A DNA stretch of 64,000 nucleotides, from the NCBI GenBank assembly GCA_041879415.1, contig CP090851.1, positions 558,001 to 622,000 on the forward strand, read 5' to 3'. Below the pieces are notes generated by a model, which saw only the letters and a list, made by a program, of their open reading frames with translations, did no database searches and was not told where the DNA came from. Made by a program: the position numbers and the translations under genes. This stretch comes from Vibrio chagasii (lineage in GTDB: Bacteria > Pseudomonadota > Gammaproteobacteria > Enterobacterales > Vibrionaceae). Shown piece by piece: positions 17,225-27,622 of the stretch (positions are counted from its first letter, which is position 1; every line of letters begins with the position of its first letter).

Positions 17225-18166
17225 ATGGGCAAATTAGTTGAAGGTGTTTGGCACGATGTGTGGTACGACACCAAAGAGAACGGTGGTAAGTTTATCCGAG
17301 AAGATGCCGGTTTCCGCCATTGGGTTGAGAATAAAGCAGGCGCGCAGTTTGAAGCGGAAAGTGGTCGTTATCATCTGTATGTATCGTTAGCTTGCCCCTG
17401 GGCACACCGTACACTTATCTTCAGAGAACTCAAAGACCTAACTGAGCACATTGATGTGACTGTTGTATGCCCTGACATGATGAGTGAAGGGTGGCAAATG
17501 GGCTTACCTGAGCCACTATTTGGTCATACCCGCATGCACCAAATTTATACTCAAGCTAAACCTGATTACTCAGGTCGAGTGACGGTGCCAGTATTGTGGG
17601 ACAAGAAAACCAACACCATAGTCAGTAACGAATCTTCTGAAATTATTCGCATGTTTAACTCAGAGTTTAATCATATTACGGGCAATACTGATGATTATTA
17701 CCCGTGGGAACTGGCGAGCAAAATTGATGAGTGGAACGACTATATCTACCCAAATATCAACAATGGTGTTTATCGTACTGGCTTTGCGACGACACAAGAA
17801 GCTTATGAAGAGGCGTATGACGCGCTATTCAAAGCATTAGACAAAGTAGATGCACACCTTAGCGAGAACCGTTATTTAGCGGGAGAGCAGATTACTGAAG
17901 CGGATTGGCGATTGTTCACGACCTTAGTTCGATTTGATGCTGTGTATGTTGGTCACTTCAAGTGTAACAAGCAACGAATTGCGGATTACAAGCATATCCA
18001 AGGTTATTTAAAAGAGCTCTATCAAATAGAGGGCATTAAAGAGACGACGGACTTCTACCACATTAAGCGTCATTACTATTACAGCCACACTGGTATCAAC
18101 CCGACTCAAGTGGTGCCTAGAGGGCCGGATCTGGATTTAGACTCGCCTCACGGACGTGGTCTCTAA
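17225..18166 (+). CDS. yqjG: Glutathionyl-hydroquinone reductase (YqjG-type glutathione transferase)
   Basis: A 313-residue omega/xi-class glutathione S-transferase. The catalytic cysteine is in LACPWAHRTL; the family reduces glutathionyl-hydroquinones to hydroquinones. The N-terminal thioredoxin-like domain has VPVLWDKKTNTIVSNESSEI, and the C-terminal helical domain has LAGEQITEADWRLFTTLVRF. The ATG at 17225 is chosen over a TTG two codons earlier because AGAGG at 17213-17217 is properly spaced. The stop overlaps that of the convergent GGDEF gene by four bases, with no terminator between them. Confidence 0.92.
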   Translation: MGKLVEGVWHDVWYDTKENGGKFIREDAGFRHWVENKAGAQFEAESGRYHLYVSLACPWAHRTLIFRELKDLTEHIDVTVVCPDMMSEGWQMGLPEPLFGHTRMHQIYTQAKPDYSGRVTVPVLWDKKTNTIVSNESSEIIRMFNSEFNHITGNTDDYYPWELASKIDEWNDYIYPNINNGVYRTGFATTQEAYEEAYDALFKALDKVDAHLSENRYLAGEQITEADWRLFTTLVRFDAVYVGHFKCNKQRIADYKHIQGYLKELYQIEGIKETTDFYHIKRHYYYSHTGINPTQVVPRGPDLDLDSPHGRGL

Positions 18167-19167
18167 GCCGCGACGATTAAGTTTCTTCCTGACTGTTTTG
18201 CTTTGTAGAGTGCTTTATCAGTTCTCTGCAAAGCATCATCAAGTTGTTCAGTCATTCCCAGGGATGAGAGTTCAATCAATCCACCGCTGATGGAGACCTT
18301 GATGTGGTCACTACCTTTAGATATAGCCATTTCAGCAATCGACTCTTTTAGATTATCGGCTTTGGTTGTCGCATCCTCAAAATTCTCTGCACCAAAGATG
18401 ACACAAAACTCCTCACCGCCAATTCGATAAACCTTACCGCTTGGTAAGACTCGTTGTGTTTTAGACACCACTTCTTTTAGAACCTGATCACCAGTACTGT
18501 GCCCGTAAGTATCATTGACCGCTTTAAACCAATCTAAGTCGAAATGCAGCAAGTAGTCAGCTGGGCTGTTATGTAGTGTGATAGAAGCATCTTGTTGTAG
18601 GGCCAGTCGATTGAACGCACCGGTTAGGGCATCAGTTCGCGCCAGTTGTTCGAGTCGTTCTTTCACTCCAATACGCACCGACTCATGATTGAATGAGATC
18701 AGCCAAATCATCGAATATGGGATAACGAAGTTTACGAATGCAAAAGGATAAACGTCTTCGCTAAATAGGTTAGGGAAGTAAAGCAATGCAGTTGCCCCTA
18801 GCATCGCGAAAGTGAATAGTGAGCCAATGAATCGGTTAAACAGTAGTTGGTAAAGTGGAGGAAGGACAAAGACCCACATGACGATAGCAGCTTGTGGTTT
18901 CGCGTTCGCAAATCCATAGATCAGGCCTCCAGTAATCACAGTTGCCAATAAGAGAGGTTGCCAAGAAAGTGAAAAGCCACGTTTAGTCTCATAATAGACG
19001 TGGAAAAGGATCAGTGAGATAAGCACTTCCAGACTGCCGAGAACATAATCTTTACTCAAAAAGAAATTTGAAGAAGCAACGACCAACACAAAAAGTGCGA
19101 GGGCGATACTCACACTTTTTAATACGTGATCACGTATTGCTGACTCTTTGGTAAATTCAATCGACAT
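18163..19167 (-). CDS. Membrane-bound GGDEF diguanylate cyclase
   Basis: 334 residues: about six hydrophobic segments (residues 15-160) forming an integral-membrane sensor region of unknown ligand, then a GGDEF domain starting at ARTDALTGAFNR. The active-site motif is GGEEF in KVYRIGGEEFCVIF, and the substrate-binding DLDWFKAVNDTYGH segment is intact, so cyclic di-GMP synthesis is likely. No RxxD inhibitory site is present five residues before GGEEF, so product inhibition at the usual I-site is not expected. It is a single gene, tail to tail with yqjG. Confidence 0.9.
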   Translation of the reverse strand: MSIEFTKESAIRDHVLKSVSIALALFVLVVASSNFFLSKDYVLGSLEVLISLILFHVYYETKRGFSLSWQPLLLATVITGGLIYGFANAKPQAAIVMWVFVLPPLYQLLFNRFIGSLFTFAMLGATALLYFPNLFSEDVYPFAFVNFVIPYSMIWLISFNHESVRIGVKERLEQLARTDALTGAFNRLALQQDASITLHNSPADYLLHFDLDWFKAVNDTYGHSTGDQVLKEVVSKTQRVLPSGKVYRIGGEEFCVIFGAENFEDATTKADNLKESIAEMAISKGSDHIKVSISGGLIELSSLGMTEQLDDALQRTDKALYKAKQSGRNLIVAA

Positions 19168-19223
19168 GTGTCACTTTCACCTTATAAACCTATTATTTGG
19201 TATGCTATACAATAATAAGACAT

Positions 19224-19254
19224 AAAAAAAGCCCACGCAATTGCATGGGCTTTA
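19224..19254 (-). terminator. Terminator of ackA-pta
   Basis: On the minus strand AAAGCCCATGCAATTGCGTGGGCTTT folds into a long stem and is followed by a T run, 35 bases past the pta stop. Confidence 0.9.
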
Positions 19255-19289
19255 ACACTCTTAAAGTCCTTTAGGACATGAAAAGGTAA

Positions 19290-21455
19290 TTAGTTAACTA
19301 CTTTTTCTTCAGCTTGTGCAGCTTGGTCTGCTTGGATAGCCGTTAGAGCTACTGTGTACACGATATCGTCTACTAGAGCGCCACGAGACAAGTCATTTAC
19401 TGGCTTGCGCATACCTTGAAGCATTGGACCGATAGATACTAGATCTGCTGAACGTTGTACCGCTTTGTAAGTCGTGTTACCAGTGTTTAGGTCTGGGAAT
19501 ACGAATACAGTCGCTTTACCAGCTACTGGAGAGTTTGGTGCTTTAGAAGCAGCAACGTTTTCCATGATAGCAGCATCGTACTGTAGAGGACCGTCGATCA
19601 CTAGATCAGGACGCTTCTCTTGAGCAATCTTAGTTGCTTCACGTACTTTATCTACGTCTGCACCCTTACCAGATTCACCAGTAGAGTAAGAGATCATAGC
19701 AACGCGTGGGTCGATACCGAATGCCGCAGCAGAATCTGCAGATTGGATAGCGATTTCAGCAAGCTGTTCAGCTGTTGGATCTGGGTTGATCGCACAGTCA
19801 CCGTAAACCAGTACTTGGTCAGGCAGTAGCATGAAGAATACAGAAGATACGATAGACGCATCTGGTGCAGTCTTGATGATTTGGAACGGAGGAACGATAG
19901 TGTTCGCCGTAGTGTGAACAGCACCAGAAACTAGGCCGTCTACTTCACCGTTTTCAAGCATCATTGTGCCTAGGAATACTGAGTCTTGTAGCTTCTCACG
20001 AGCAACAACTTCAGTCATGCCTTTCGCGCCACGTAGCTCAACTAGACGAGCTACGTAGTTTTCACGTACTTCATCAGAGTTGATGATCGTTACGCCAGCA
20101 CCTAGCTCAACACCTTGTTGTGCTGCAACACGACGGATTTCTTCAGGGTTACCTAGAAGCACACATTCTGCAATGCCGCGCTCTGCACAGATAGCCGCAG
20201 CTTTAACTGTACGTGGCTCATCACCTTCAGGAAGAACGATACGTTTGCCAGCTTTACGAGCGAACTCAGTTAGTTGGTAACGGAATGCTGGTGGGCTTAG
20301 ACGACGAGACTTCTCAGTACCTTCCGTCATTGACTCGATCCAGTTGCCATCGATGTGACCCGCAACGTGTTCGTTGATGAACTCGATACGCTCTTTATCG
20401 TCTGCTGGTACTTCTAGGCTGAAGCTCTGTAGGTTCAGAGATGTCTGCCAAGTGTTCCCTTGTGCTTTAAAGATTGGAAGACCAGTCTCTAGAGCAGGCT
20501 TGATTAGGTCTTGGATTTCCGCAGGGATATCGTAACCACCAGTTAGAAGAACAGCACCAATTTCAACGCCGTTCATTGCTGCAAGTGCTGCTGCAACGAT
20601 AACGTCAGGACGGTCAGCCGAAGTCACAAGTAGTGAACCTGGCTTGAAGTGTTCAATCATGTGCGGTAGAGAACGCGCACAGAAAGTGATGCTCTTAATA
20701 CGACGAGTATTTAGTTCACCTTCGTTGATGATCTCAGCGTTTAGGTGAGAAGCCATGTCTGCAGCACGAGTAGCGATTAGCTCGATGCTCCAAGGCACAC
20801 AACCAAGAACACGGATTGGAGAAGTGTTGAAGATCTCCATTACTTTTAGTTCGCTTTGCTGAGCGCTGTCTGCATCGTCAAAGATTTCAGATAGGTCAGG
20901 ACGAGTACGGCCCGCTTCATCTACTGGAGCGTTAAGCTTGTTGATGATAACGCCAGAGATGTTTTTGTTCTTAGTGCCACCGAAGTTAGAACATGCTACT
21001 TCGATACGCTCTTTAAGTTGAGCTGGGTTGTCAGTACCCGGAGTTGCAACAAGTACAATCTCTGCACCTAGTGTTGCAGCAATTTCTGCGTTCACTTGGT
21101 TAGCGAATGGGTGCTTACGAGTTGGTACTAGACCTTCGATAAGTGTTACGTCAGCATCTTTGTTGATCTGGTTGTAACGCTCAACAACAGTTTCTAGTAG
21201 CTCGTCCATGTTGTCGTTACCGATTAGGCTTTCAGCAACAGACATCGCTAGAGGTTGACCGATCTTAACATCGCTGTTTGTGCCAACGATAGTTGAAGTT
21301 AGATCAGGTTGATCACCACCAGAACGTGGTTGAGAGATTGGTTTGTAGAAAGAAACCTTAACGCCCTTGCGCTCCATTGCGCGAAGAACACCCATGCTTG
21401 CGCTAGTTAGACCAACACCAGCACTAGTAGGGATAAGCATAATAGTACGAGACAT
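19290..21455 (-). CDS. pta: Phosphate acetyltransferase
   Basis: A long-form Pta of 721 residues, which interconverts acetyl-CoA and acetyl phosphate. The N-terminal BioD-like P-loop domain ([20 protein letters not shown]), a central DRTGG domain and the C-terminal PTA_PTB catalytic domain (from about 395, with [14 protein letters not shown] and [10 protein letters not shown]) are all present. It acts with AckA in overflow acetate metabolism and sets acetyl-phosphate levels. It lies 139 bases downstream of ackA with hairpins between them. Confidence 0.97.
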   Translation of the reverse strand: MSRTIMLIPTSAGVGLTSASMGVLRAMERKGVKVSFYKPISQPRSGGDQPDLTSTIVGTNSDVKIGQPLAMSVAESLIGNDNMDELLETVVERYNQINKDADVTLIEGLVPTRKHPFANQVNAEIAATLGAEIVLVATPGTDNPAQLKERIEVACSNFGGTKNKNISGVIINKLNAPVDEAGRTRPDLSEIFDDADSAQQSELKVMEIFNTSPIRVLGCVPWSIELIATRAADMASHLNAEIINEGELNTRRIKSITFCARSLPHMIEHFKPGSLLVTSADRPDVIVAAALAAMNGVEIGAVLLTGGYDIPAEIQDLIKPALETGLPIFKAQGNTWQTSLNLQSFSLEVPADDKERIEFINEHVAGHIDGNWIESMTEGTEKSRRLSPPAFRYQLTEFARKAGKRIVLPEGDEPRTVKAAAICAERGIAECVLLGNPEEIRRVAAQQGVELGAGVTIINSDEVRENYVARLVELRGAKGMTEVVAREKLQDSVFLGTMMLENGEVDGLVSGAVHTTANTIVPPFQIIKTAPDASIVSSVFFMLLPDQVLVYGDCAINPDPTAEQLAEIAIQSADSAAAFGIDPRVAMISYSTGESGKGADVDKVREATKIAQEKRPDLVIDGPLQYDAAIMENVAASKAPNSPVAGKATVFVFPDLNTGNTTYKAVQRSADLVSIGPMLQGMRKPVNDLSRGALVDDIVYTVALTAIQADQAAQAEEKVVN

Positions 21456-21488
21456 TCGTATGAGTACCTTTAGCTATTGGATTAAAAA

Positions 21489-21582
21489 AGCTCAACTTCA
21501 TATTCCTATTTAAGGGTAGGAATAGGAATAGAAGCTGAGCCCCATTTTCATCAAAAGACCGCCGGCTCGTTAAAGCCAGCGG
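21489..21582 (-). other. Two intergenic hairpins between ackA and pta
   Basis: Positions 21489-21540 form a long imperfect stem (AAGCTCA...TGAGC, with TTCCTATT/AGGAATAGGAA in the middle). Positions 21559-21582 form CCGCTGGC/GCCGGCGG on the minus strand followed by TCTTTT, an attenuator-like structure just after the ackA stop. Together they could lower or uncouple pta expression, or be processing sites; not proven. Confidence 0.6.
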
Positions 21583-21594
21583 TACAAATTTTGA

Positions 21595-22791
21595 TTAAAG
21601 ACCTGCTAGCTTCGCAGTGTCTTCAGCAATTACTAGCTCTTCGTTAGTAGAGATAACCATTGCAGGGATACGGCTGTTAGCTGTAGTGATAGTACCTTCG
21701 CCGCCGAAACGAGCTTTAAGGTTAGCTTCACCGTCAACTTCGATGCCGAAGATGCCTAGGCGGTTTAGAACCATTTCACGGATTGGGCCAGAGTTTTCGC
21801 CGATGCCGCCAGTGAAAGTGATTGCGTCTAGACGACCTTCTAGAGTTGCAGTGTAGCCAGCTACGTACTTAGCTAGACGGTGACAGAACACGTCCATTGC
21901 ACGAGTTGCTTCTTCTTTCTCACCGTAGTTGTCTTCAACGAAACGACAGTCAGAAGTCACTTCAGTTAGACCAGCAAGACCAGACTCTTTAGTTAGCATG
22001 TTGTTGATTTCTTCAACAGAGTAACCAAGTGCGTCGTGTAGGTGGAAGATGATTGCAGGGTCTAGGTCACCACAACGAGTACCCATTACAAGACCTTCAA
22101 GAGGAGTAAGACCCATAGAAGTATCTACAGATTTACCGTTCTTGATTGCACATACAGAAGCGCCGTTACCTAGGTGACAGTTGATGATGTTAACTTCTTC
22201 AACTGGCTTGTTTAGTAGGCCTGCAACTTCACGAGTGATGAATAGGTGAGAAGTACCGTGCATGCCGTAACGACGGATGCCGTGCTCTTTGTACAGGTTG
22301 TACGGTAGAGCGTATAGGTAAGACTCAGAAGGCATTGTTTGGTGGAACGCAGTGTCAAATACAGCAACGTTTTTAAGGCCTGGGAAGTTCTGTTGAGCAG
22401 CTTCGATACCGATTAGGTGAGCTGGGTTGTGAAGAGGTGCGAAAGTCGCAGCGTCTTGAATACCCTTAAGAACGTCATCTGTGATTAGTGCAGATTGAGT
22501 GAACTGCTCGCCGCCGTGTACGATACGGTGACCGATAGCGCCAAGGTTAGCTTTAAGCTCAGGCTTAGAAGCAAGAATAGTTTCTACCATGAAAGATAGT
22601 GCTTCTACGTGAGCTGCGCCCGCGCCTAGTTGTGCTTCGTGCTTGCCGTCAAGTTTCCATTTCATACGAGCTTCTGGAAGACCTAGACACTCAGCAAGAC
22701 CAGTTAGGTGCTCTGCACCAGTTTCTGCATCAACAACAGCGAATTTAAGAGAAGAACTACCACAGTTTAAAACTAAAACTAGCTTAGACAT
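21595..22791 (-). CDS. ackA: Acetate kinase
   Basis: 398 residues of the ASKHA fold. The phosphate-binding N-terminus [15 protein letters not shown], the substrate motif [35 protein letters not shown] and the C-terminal [14 protein letters not shown] are all canonical. The enzyme makes acetate and ATP from acetyl phosphate. It is the first gene of ackA-pta, with its promoter in the divergent region shared with yfbV. Confidence 0.98.
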   Translation of the reverse strand: MSKLVLVLNCGSSSLKFAVVDAETGAEHLTGLAECLGLPEARMKWKLDGKHEAQLGAGAAHVEALSFMVETILASKPELKANLGAIGHRIVHGGEQFTQSALITDDVLKGIQDAATFAPLHNPAHLIGIEAAQQNFPGLKNVAVFDTAFHQTMPSESYLYALPYNLYKEHGIRRYGMHGTSHLFITREVAGLLNKPVEEVNIINCHLGNGASVCAIKNGKSVDTSMGLTPLEGLVMGTRCGDLDPAIIFHLHDALGYSVEEINNMLTKESGLAGLTEVTSDCRFVEDNYGEKEEATRAMDVFCHRLAKYVAGYTATLEGRLDAITFTGGIGENSGPIREMVLNRLGIFGIEVDGEANLKARFGGEGTITTANSRIPAMVISTNEELVIAEDTAKLAGL

Positions 22792-23135
22792 TAATGACTA
22801 CCTGTTAATTTTTCTGATCGAAATCAGTTAAGGATGAAAATTAATCTCAAGAATAGACGAAGCTCGGTAGCTTGCGTACTAACCTTGGTCAAAAAAACGT
22901 TAATTTCCGTATTAAAGTGAAAGCGCACTTTTGAAGCAAAAGCGGCTTGTGCATTCCTTGCAGAAGTCTTCTCAAAGTTGCTTAAATTGTAAATAAGGGC
23001 AACAATGAGATTGAGGTCTGCAAATAATAGCGATATTGTGCAAATATAACAAAAAAATTTGAAAGAATATTATTTTTCGTCAAATTTTTGTGTTTTTAGT
23101 TGATGATTTCAACTTTTTTTTAATGGGAGACTCAT
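22792..23135. other. Divergent promoter region of ackA and yfbV
   Basis: About 340 AT-rich bases (especially 23030-23120) with no ORF. It should hold promoters in both directions. I see no operator that I can name with confidence. Confidence 0.45.
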
Positions 23136-23588
23136 ATGAGCAATAGAGTTGGTTTAGCTGGCAGTTTAAAAGATGGCCAAAAGTACATGGATCTCTGGCC
23201 TGTTCGAAAAGAGTTAAACGCTATTTTCCCAGAGCAACGAATCATTAAAGCGACGCGCTTTGGTGTTAAGGTGATGCCTGCGATCGCTGCTATCAGTGTT
23301 CTTACGCAAATGGTTTTCAATAATTACCAAGCAATGCCACAAGCTGTGGTCATGGCTTTGTTCGCTATTAGCTTGCCACTTCAAGGCATGTGGTGGTTAG
23401 GTAACCGCTCAAACACGCAGCTTCCGCCGGCTTTGGTGTCTTGGTATCGTGAGCTGCACGAAAAGATCACCGAAACAGGTTTTGCATTAGAGCCAATGAA
23501 GGCGCGTCCTCGTTATAAAGAGCTCGCTATTATCCTTAATCGCGCTTTCCGACAGTTAGACAAGTCGGCAATGGAGCGCTGGTTCTAA
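23136..23588 (+). CDS. yfbV: YfbV family membrane protein (UPF0208)
   Basis: 150 residues matching the YfbV family: a soluble N-terminus with [20 protein letters not shown], two hydrophobic segments (about 45-65 and 70-90), and a C-terminal [20 protein letters not shown]. In E. coli YfbV affects chromosome macrodomain organisation, though the mechanism is unclear. The divergent placement beside ackA is the same as in enterobacteria. Confidence 0.92.
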   Translation: MSNRVGLAGSLKDGQKYMDLWPVRKELNAIFPEQRIIKATRFGVKVMPAIAAISVLTQMVFNNYQAMPQAVVMALFAISLPLQGMWWLGNRSNTQLPPALVSWYRELHEKITETGFALEPMKARPRYKELAIILNRAFRQLDKSAMERWF

Positions 23589-23859
23589 AAAACACCTCAC
23601 ACCTCCCTATAGGCCTGAGAGTAACGATATTCCACTCACTCGGTTGCTCTCAGCTCTAACCCTTGTATATCTTACTCATCCCGTTTCTTATCTTATCCCA
23701 GAGCAAACCTAGCTTTTCTCGCATAATTCGAGCTTTGTTGTGTTTTTGTTAAATATCACTTCAACTTATCAATTGTTACTGGTAATACTATCAATAGTGA
23801 TTTGATGTTGTTCTCTTTGAACGAGCAATAACAATGGAAGCTTGATTCAGGGAGTGTTA

Positions 23860-24825
23860 ATGGGTGCAGTAAATAAAGTATTAACGGCAGTGCTGAGTTA
23901 TTCACTGTTGCTTTGGGCTGGCAGTGCGATGGCCAATATCGCGAAAGTGTCGGTTTCACAAGTTGTTGATCATCCCGATTTGAATGCGACACGTATGGGG
24001 CTACTCGAAGGGTTAAGAGCAAAAGGCTATGAACCTGGGAAAAACCTCGAGTTTTCTTACGAAATGGCCGATGGAAATCCAGCGCAGGCGGCGAAGATAG
24101 CTAGAGAGCTCGTCAGTGAGAATCCTCATGTGTTGGTTGGTATCGCGACGCCAAGCTCACAGGCGTTGGTTTCAGCAACTCGCTCTATTCCTATTGTGTT
24201 TACGGCCGTCACAGATCCGATCGGTGCAAGGCTTGTCAAACAACTTGAAAAACCAGGGCGAAATGTAACTGGTCTTTCTGATCTATCTCCGATTGTTCAG
24301 CATGTCTCATTGATCAAAGAGTTGCTGCCAGAGGCTAACTCCATCGGTGTGGTTTATAACCCAGCAGAATCGAACGCCGTCGCCTTAGTTGCTTTATTGA
24401 AAAAGGCCAGCCGTGACTTTGGCTATGAGCTCCACACTGAAAAAGCGTTAACCATCGACGATGTGGAATCAAAAGCTCAATCATTGGCAAAGCGATCTGA
24501 CGTTATCTACGCGCTGACCGACAATACGGTTGCTAGTGGAGTGGAAGGCCTTATTGAAGCGGCAAGCCAAGAGGGTACTCCGGTAGTGGCGGGTGCGACA
24601 TCTTATGTTGGCAAGGGGGCTATAGCAGGTTTAGGCCTTGATTATTACGACGTTGGCGTACAAACCGCTGATTATGTTGCCGCGATTTTGAATGGGCAAA
24701 AGCCTGGCAAGTTGAGTGTAAAGACAGCCCAGAGTTCGCAATTGGTGGTGAACTTAGAGGCTGCGCGTGAGTTGGGGGTAACGGTACCCAACTCAATTAT
24801 TGAACGAGCTATTGTAAGTCGCTAA
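23860..24825 (+). CDS. ABC transporter substrate-binding protein (TrpX/ABC_sub_bind family)
   Basis: 321 residues from the ATG at 23860, which follows GGGAG; a TTG six codons upstream is less likely. An N-terminal signal peptide ends near AMANIAK. Family features are VSQVVDHPDLNATRMGLLEGL, GIATPSSQALVSATRSIPIVFTAVTDPIGARLV, GRNVTGLSDL and a closing YDVGVQTADYVAAILNGQKP. Such proteins bind small molecules (tryptophan or tyrosine in Gram-positive relatives), so the ligand here is unknown. No permease or ATPase gene follows; the next gene is a sensor GGDEF protein. It may be an orphan binding protein that uses a distant transporter or feeds a sensor. Confidence 0.88.
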   Translation: MGAVNKVLTAVLSYSLLLWAGSAMANIAKVSVSQVVDHPDLNATRMGLLEGLRAKGYEPGKNLEFSYEMADGNPAQAAKIARELVSENPHVLVGIATPSSQALVSATRSIPIVFTAVTDPIGARLVKQLEKPGRNVTGLSDLSPIVQHVSLIKELLPEANSIGVVYNPAESNAVALVALLKKASRDFGYELHTEKALTIDDVESKAQSLAKRSDVIYALTDNTVASGVEGLIEAASQEGTPVVAGATSYVGKGAIAGLGLDYYDVGVQTADYVAAILNGQKPGKLSVKTAQSSQLVVNLEAARELGVTVPNSIIERAIVSR

Positions 24826-25077
24826 TCTCATTTTCAATTGATCAAGTTCGCCGAATATAAGTCACATTATTAATAGGGTTTTAACTGCTTTCGACCTACT
24901 GCATGAGACCAATTTAAGTGTTATGGTGAGTCTATTTTATTAATTTATAAGTAGTTATTTGACCGTTGCTTGTGCGGGTAATATCAATTTACATTATTTT
25001 ACGTCGAGCGAAATGGTGATTAATGTCATAATATTAACGGGGTAAATGAAAATAGCTGAGCGCTAAGAGCACATTAT

Positions 25078-26544
25078 ATGAAAGTAAACAGGCATTTTAG
25101 CCTTACCTTTGTCTTCGGGTTTCCAGCCGTGATCGCGGCAATGTTGCTTGGCTTAATAGGAAAAAACCATTTTGACTCGGTTAAAAAAGACATCGACAGC
25201 GAGTTTCATCGTATTGAGGATGTTTTCAAACGAACCACCAAAGTGGTGACGGCGCTAGACTATAGCTTCTCTAATTACTACAAATCAGGAAACCCTCTAT
25301 TTCTTGATCACAACAAGCAAGTGGTAAACGGGCTCTGCCAAATCTGGCCGATTGATGTGTTACTGCTCGCGGATGGCAAAACCTCAGATATTCCTTCTGT
25401 CGATATCGACTACATGCTAGTTGGTGAAGAATCCCTTTGCTCCGAAACCAGCAGTAGCTACAAAAGTGCATCAGAAAAGATTGCTCTCGCCCCGATTCTG
25501 TCGTTTCTATCTCAGCTTGATGAGTACCATGACGGTGTTCATTTCATTGATACGCGCGGTTATGTGATCTCTTCGCCGGAAGACTTTGCTAAGAGGATAA
25601 GTAAAGAGCTGCTCTCAACGATAAAGAGCCGCCCTTATTGGCAGAAAACGGCAAACAACCCTGACCAACTGACGCTCTCCGGCCCGGGTTTTCGTTTTGA
25701 ATCACTCAATCGAACGATCAGTATGACCATTCCGGTATTCCATAAGGGCGTTCACCAGGGAATGCTGTCAGTTGATATTAATACCAGCAGATTACTTGCA
25801 AATTCCAATGAGCACCTGGCTGGTCGTATCGATATCATAGACACTACACGCACTATGCCGGTTGATAATGCGGCCTTCTACCATGAGGTTAATCTCGACG
25901 GTGTTGCATCCCACCACGCGATGTATTACGAACTGGATTTAGCAAAAGAGATAGAGCACTTTTTCGTTTATGAGAAAGATAGCCTTATTGTTGCGATTAT
26001 TGTGTATCTGTTCTCTGTAACCATTTTCTTTTATGTCAATTCCAACATCGAACGCGGCTATTTTAAAGATCTTGCAGCGAAAGACCCAATGACAGGGTTG
26101 CTTAATCGACGAGGGCTAGAGGCGTTTTGGCGACGAGTTGAACATGATCAGCTGTTTGCTTTAACGGTTTTTGATATTGATGACTTCAAGTCCATTAACG
26201 ATACCTACGGTCATGATAAAGGCGATGATGTGATTCGTTATATGTCACGCCAGATCAACAGCAGTATTCGCAGCAGTGATGTTGCCGCTCGGTTTGGTGG
26301 TGAAGAGTTTGTGGTCTACCTGAAAGGGGATGATCGTGAGACCCTAATGCGAACACTCGATCGAGTAAAAACAGCGATTTGCGTCAACTCAACAGATGTT
26401 ATTCCGAATGGATTTACAGTATCTGGTGGCGTATGTATTGTAGAGACACAACAGAGCAAGCTTAATTTTGAAGAGATATTTAAGTTTGCTGATGAGAAGC
26501 TTTACGTGGCTAAAACGACCGGTAAAGATCGTATCGAATTCTAG
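25078..26544 (+). CDS. GGDEF diguanylate cyclase with a periplasmic sensor domain
   Basis: 488 residues. A first membrane helix (about 8-25), a periplasmic region of about 270 residues resembling a double-PDC sensor (GVHFIDTRGYVISSPEDF, YWQKTANNP, SMTIPVFHKGVHQGMLSVDI), and a second helix (about 305-323) precede a GGDEF domain. The active site is GGEEF and the inhibitory site RSSD lies exactly five residues before it, so an active, product-inhibited cyclase is expected. The nearby solitary binding protein could present a ligand to it, but that is speculation. Confidence 0.92.
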   Translation: MKVNRHFSLTFVFGFPAVIAAMLLGLIGKNHFDSVKKDIDSEFHRIEDVFKRTTKVVTALDYSFSNYYKSGNPLFLDHNKQVVNGLCQIWPIDVLLLADGKTSDIPSVDIDYMLVGEESLCSETSSSYKSASEKIALAPILSFLSQLDEYHDGVHFIDTRGYVISSPEDFAKRISKELLSTIKSRPYWQKTANNPDQLTLSGPGFRFESLNRTISMTIPVFHKGVHQGMLSVDINTSRLLANSNEHLAGRIDIIDTTRTMPVDNAAFYHEVNLDGVASHHAMYYELDLAKEIEHFFVYEKDSLIVAIIVYLFSVTIFFYVNSNIERGYFKDLAAKDPMTGLLNRRGLEAFWRRVEHDQLFALTVFDIDDFKSINDTYGHDKGDDVIRYMSRQINSSIRSSDVAARFGGEEFVVYLKGDDRETLMRTLDRVKTAICVNSTDVIPNGFTVSGGVCIVETQQSKLNFEEIFKFADEKLYVAKTTGKDRIEF

Positions 26545-26593
26545 CCACGTTGTTCAGTCTATATGCTTAAATAGAGAGTTTGAGTGTAGAGAG

Positions 26594-27550
26594 CTATCCA
26601 GGCTGATTGTACAGCTCTTGATAGCGTTTGATCTGCTCGACGATAGGCGCGGCTTTTTTGTAGGTTCTGATTTCTCGGAACAGTTCTTCCGCTTCTGGGT
26701 ACTCTTTGCGTAGATACACAAACCACTGTTTTACACGGTTTGGATAGTACAAGCCTTTATCGCCTTCGATTTCGAACTCTGAATAGCGTAGTAGTAGAGC
26801 AATAACCTCTATCCATGGCATCGGCTGGTGGTTGTGCTTAACCACATTGCCAAGGTTTGGAACATTGAATGCACCACGGCACACCATGAGCGAATCAACA
26901 CCCGTCGTTTTAATGCAATCTTGCCCATCTTGATAGTTCCAAATCTCACCATTCGCGATCAAAGGTAGCGACGTCTTCTGGCGGATTTGATTAATGTAAT
27001 CCCACTTGATTTCACTTGCCTTGTAGCCACCTGTTTTGGTTCTTGCATGGACTGTTAGTTCGTCCGCTTTGGCTTGTTCAATCGCATCGACAATCTCAAA
27101 GCACTCATCTGGGTGTTCCCAGCCTAAACGAATTTTAGCGGAAACAGGGATGTGCTCAGGGACAGCTTCTCGGGTCGCTTTAACAACTTGGTAGATAAGC
27201 TCGGGCTCTTTCAGTAATGATGCGCCACCGTTACTCTTATTTACCGCTTTTGCTGGGCAACCGAAGTTTAGATCGATACCTTTGGCACCAAGGTTCGCAG
27301 CTTGAATTGCATTTTCTGCCATCCATTTCGGGTGTTGACCGAGTAACTGCACATGGACAGGAACGCCCGCCATGGTTTGAGAGCCCTGATGAAGCTCAGG
27401 ACACAAGCGATGGAATACATGCGGCGGTAATAGTTGATCAGTAACACGCACGAATTCGGTTACGCAGAGATCGTAATCATTGAGCTCTGTGAGAATTTCA
27501 CGCATTAGGTGGTCTAGAACGCCCTCCATAGGGCCAAGTATTACTCGCAT
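26594..27550 (-). CDS. dusC: tRNA-dihydrouridine(16) synthase DusC
   Basis: 318 residues of the FMN-dependent Dus family. The start MRVILGPMEGVLDHLMREIL, the catalytic-cysteine motif LNFGCPAKAVNKSNGGASLL, HARTKTGGY and NGEIWNYQD are the family hallmarks; the overall pattern, including the C-terminal VKQWFVYLRKEYPEAEELF, fits the DusC branch rather than DusA or DusB. It reduces uridine 16 of tRNA. It stands alone and is convergent with the GGDEF gene. Confidence 0.94.
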   Translation of the reverse strand: MRVILGPMEGVLDHLMREILTELNDYDLCVTEFVRVTDQLLPPHVFHRLCPELHQGSQTMAGVPVHVQLLGQHPKWMAENAIQAANLGAKGIDLNFGCPAKAVNKSNGGASLLKEPELIYQVVKATREAVPEHIPVSAKIRLGWEHPDECFEIVDAIEQAKADELTVHARTKTGGYKASEIKWDYINQIRQKTSLPLIANGEIWNYQDGQDCIKTTGVDSLMVCRGAFNVPNLGNVVKHNHQPMPWIEVIALLLRYSEFEIEGDKGLYYPNRVKQWFVYLRKEYPEAEELFREIRTYKKAAPIVEQIKRYQELYNQPG

Positions 27551-27622
27551 GCTGATCTACCGAAACATCTCTGTCCTGAAAATAAAGAGGCGTGATTGTA
27601 CGGTGTGCTTACAGGATTGTCA

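Noticed and set aside
23624..23655. Hairpin after yfbV (GAGAGTAAC/GTTGCTCTC) as a terminator
   Set aside because: The loop is large and no T run follows, so it is not called as a terminator.
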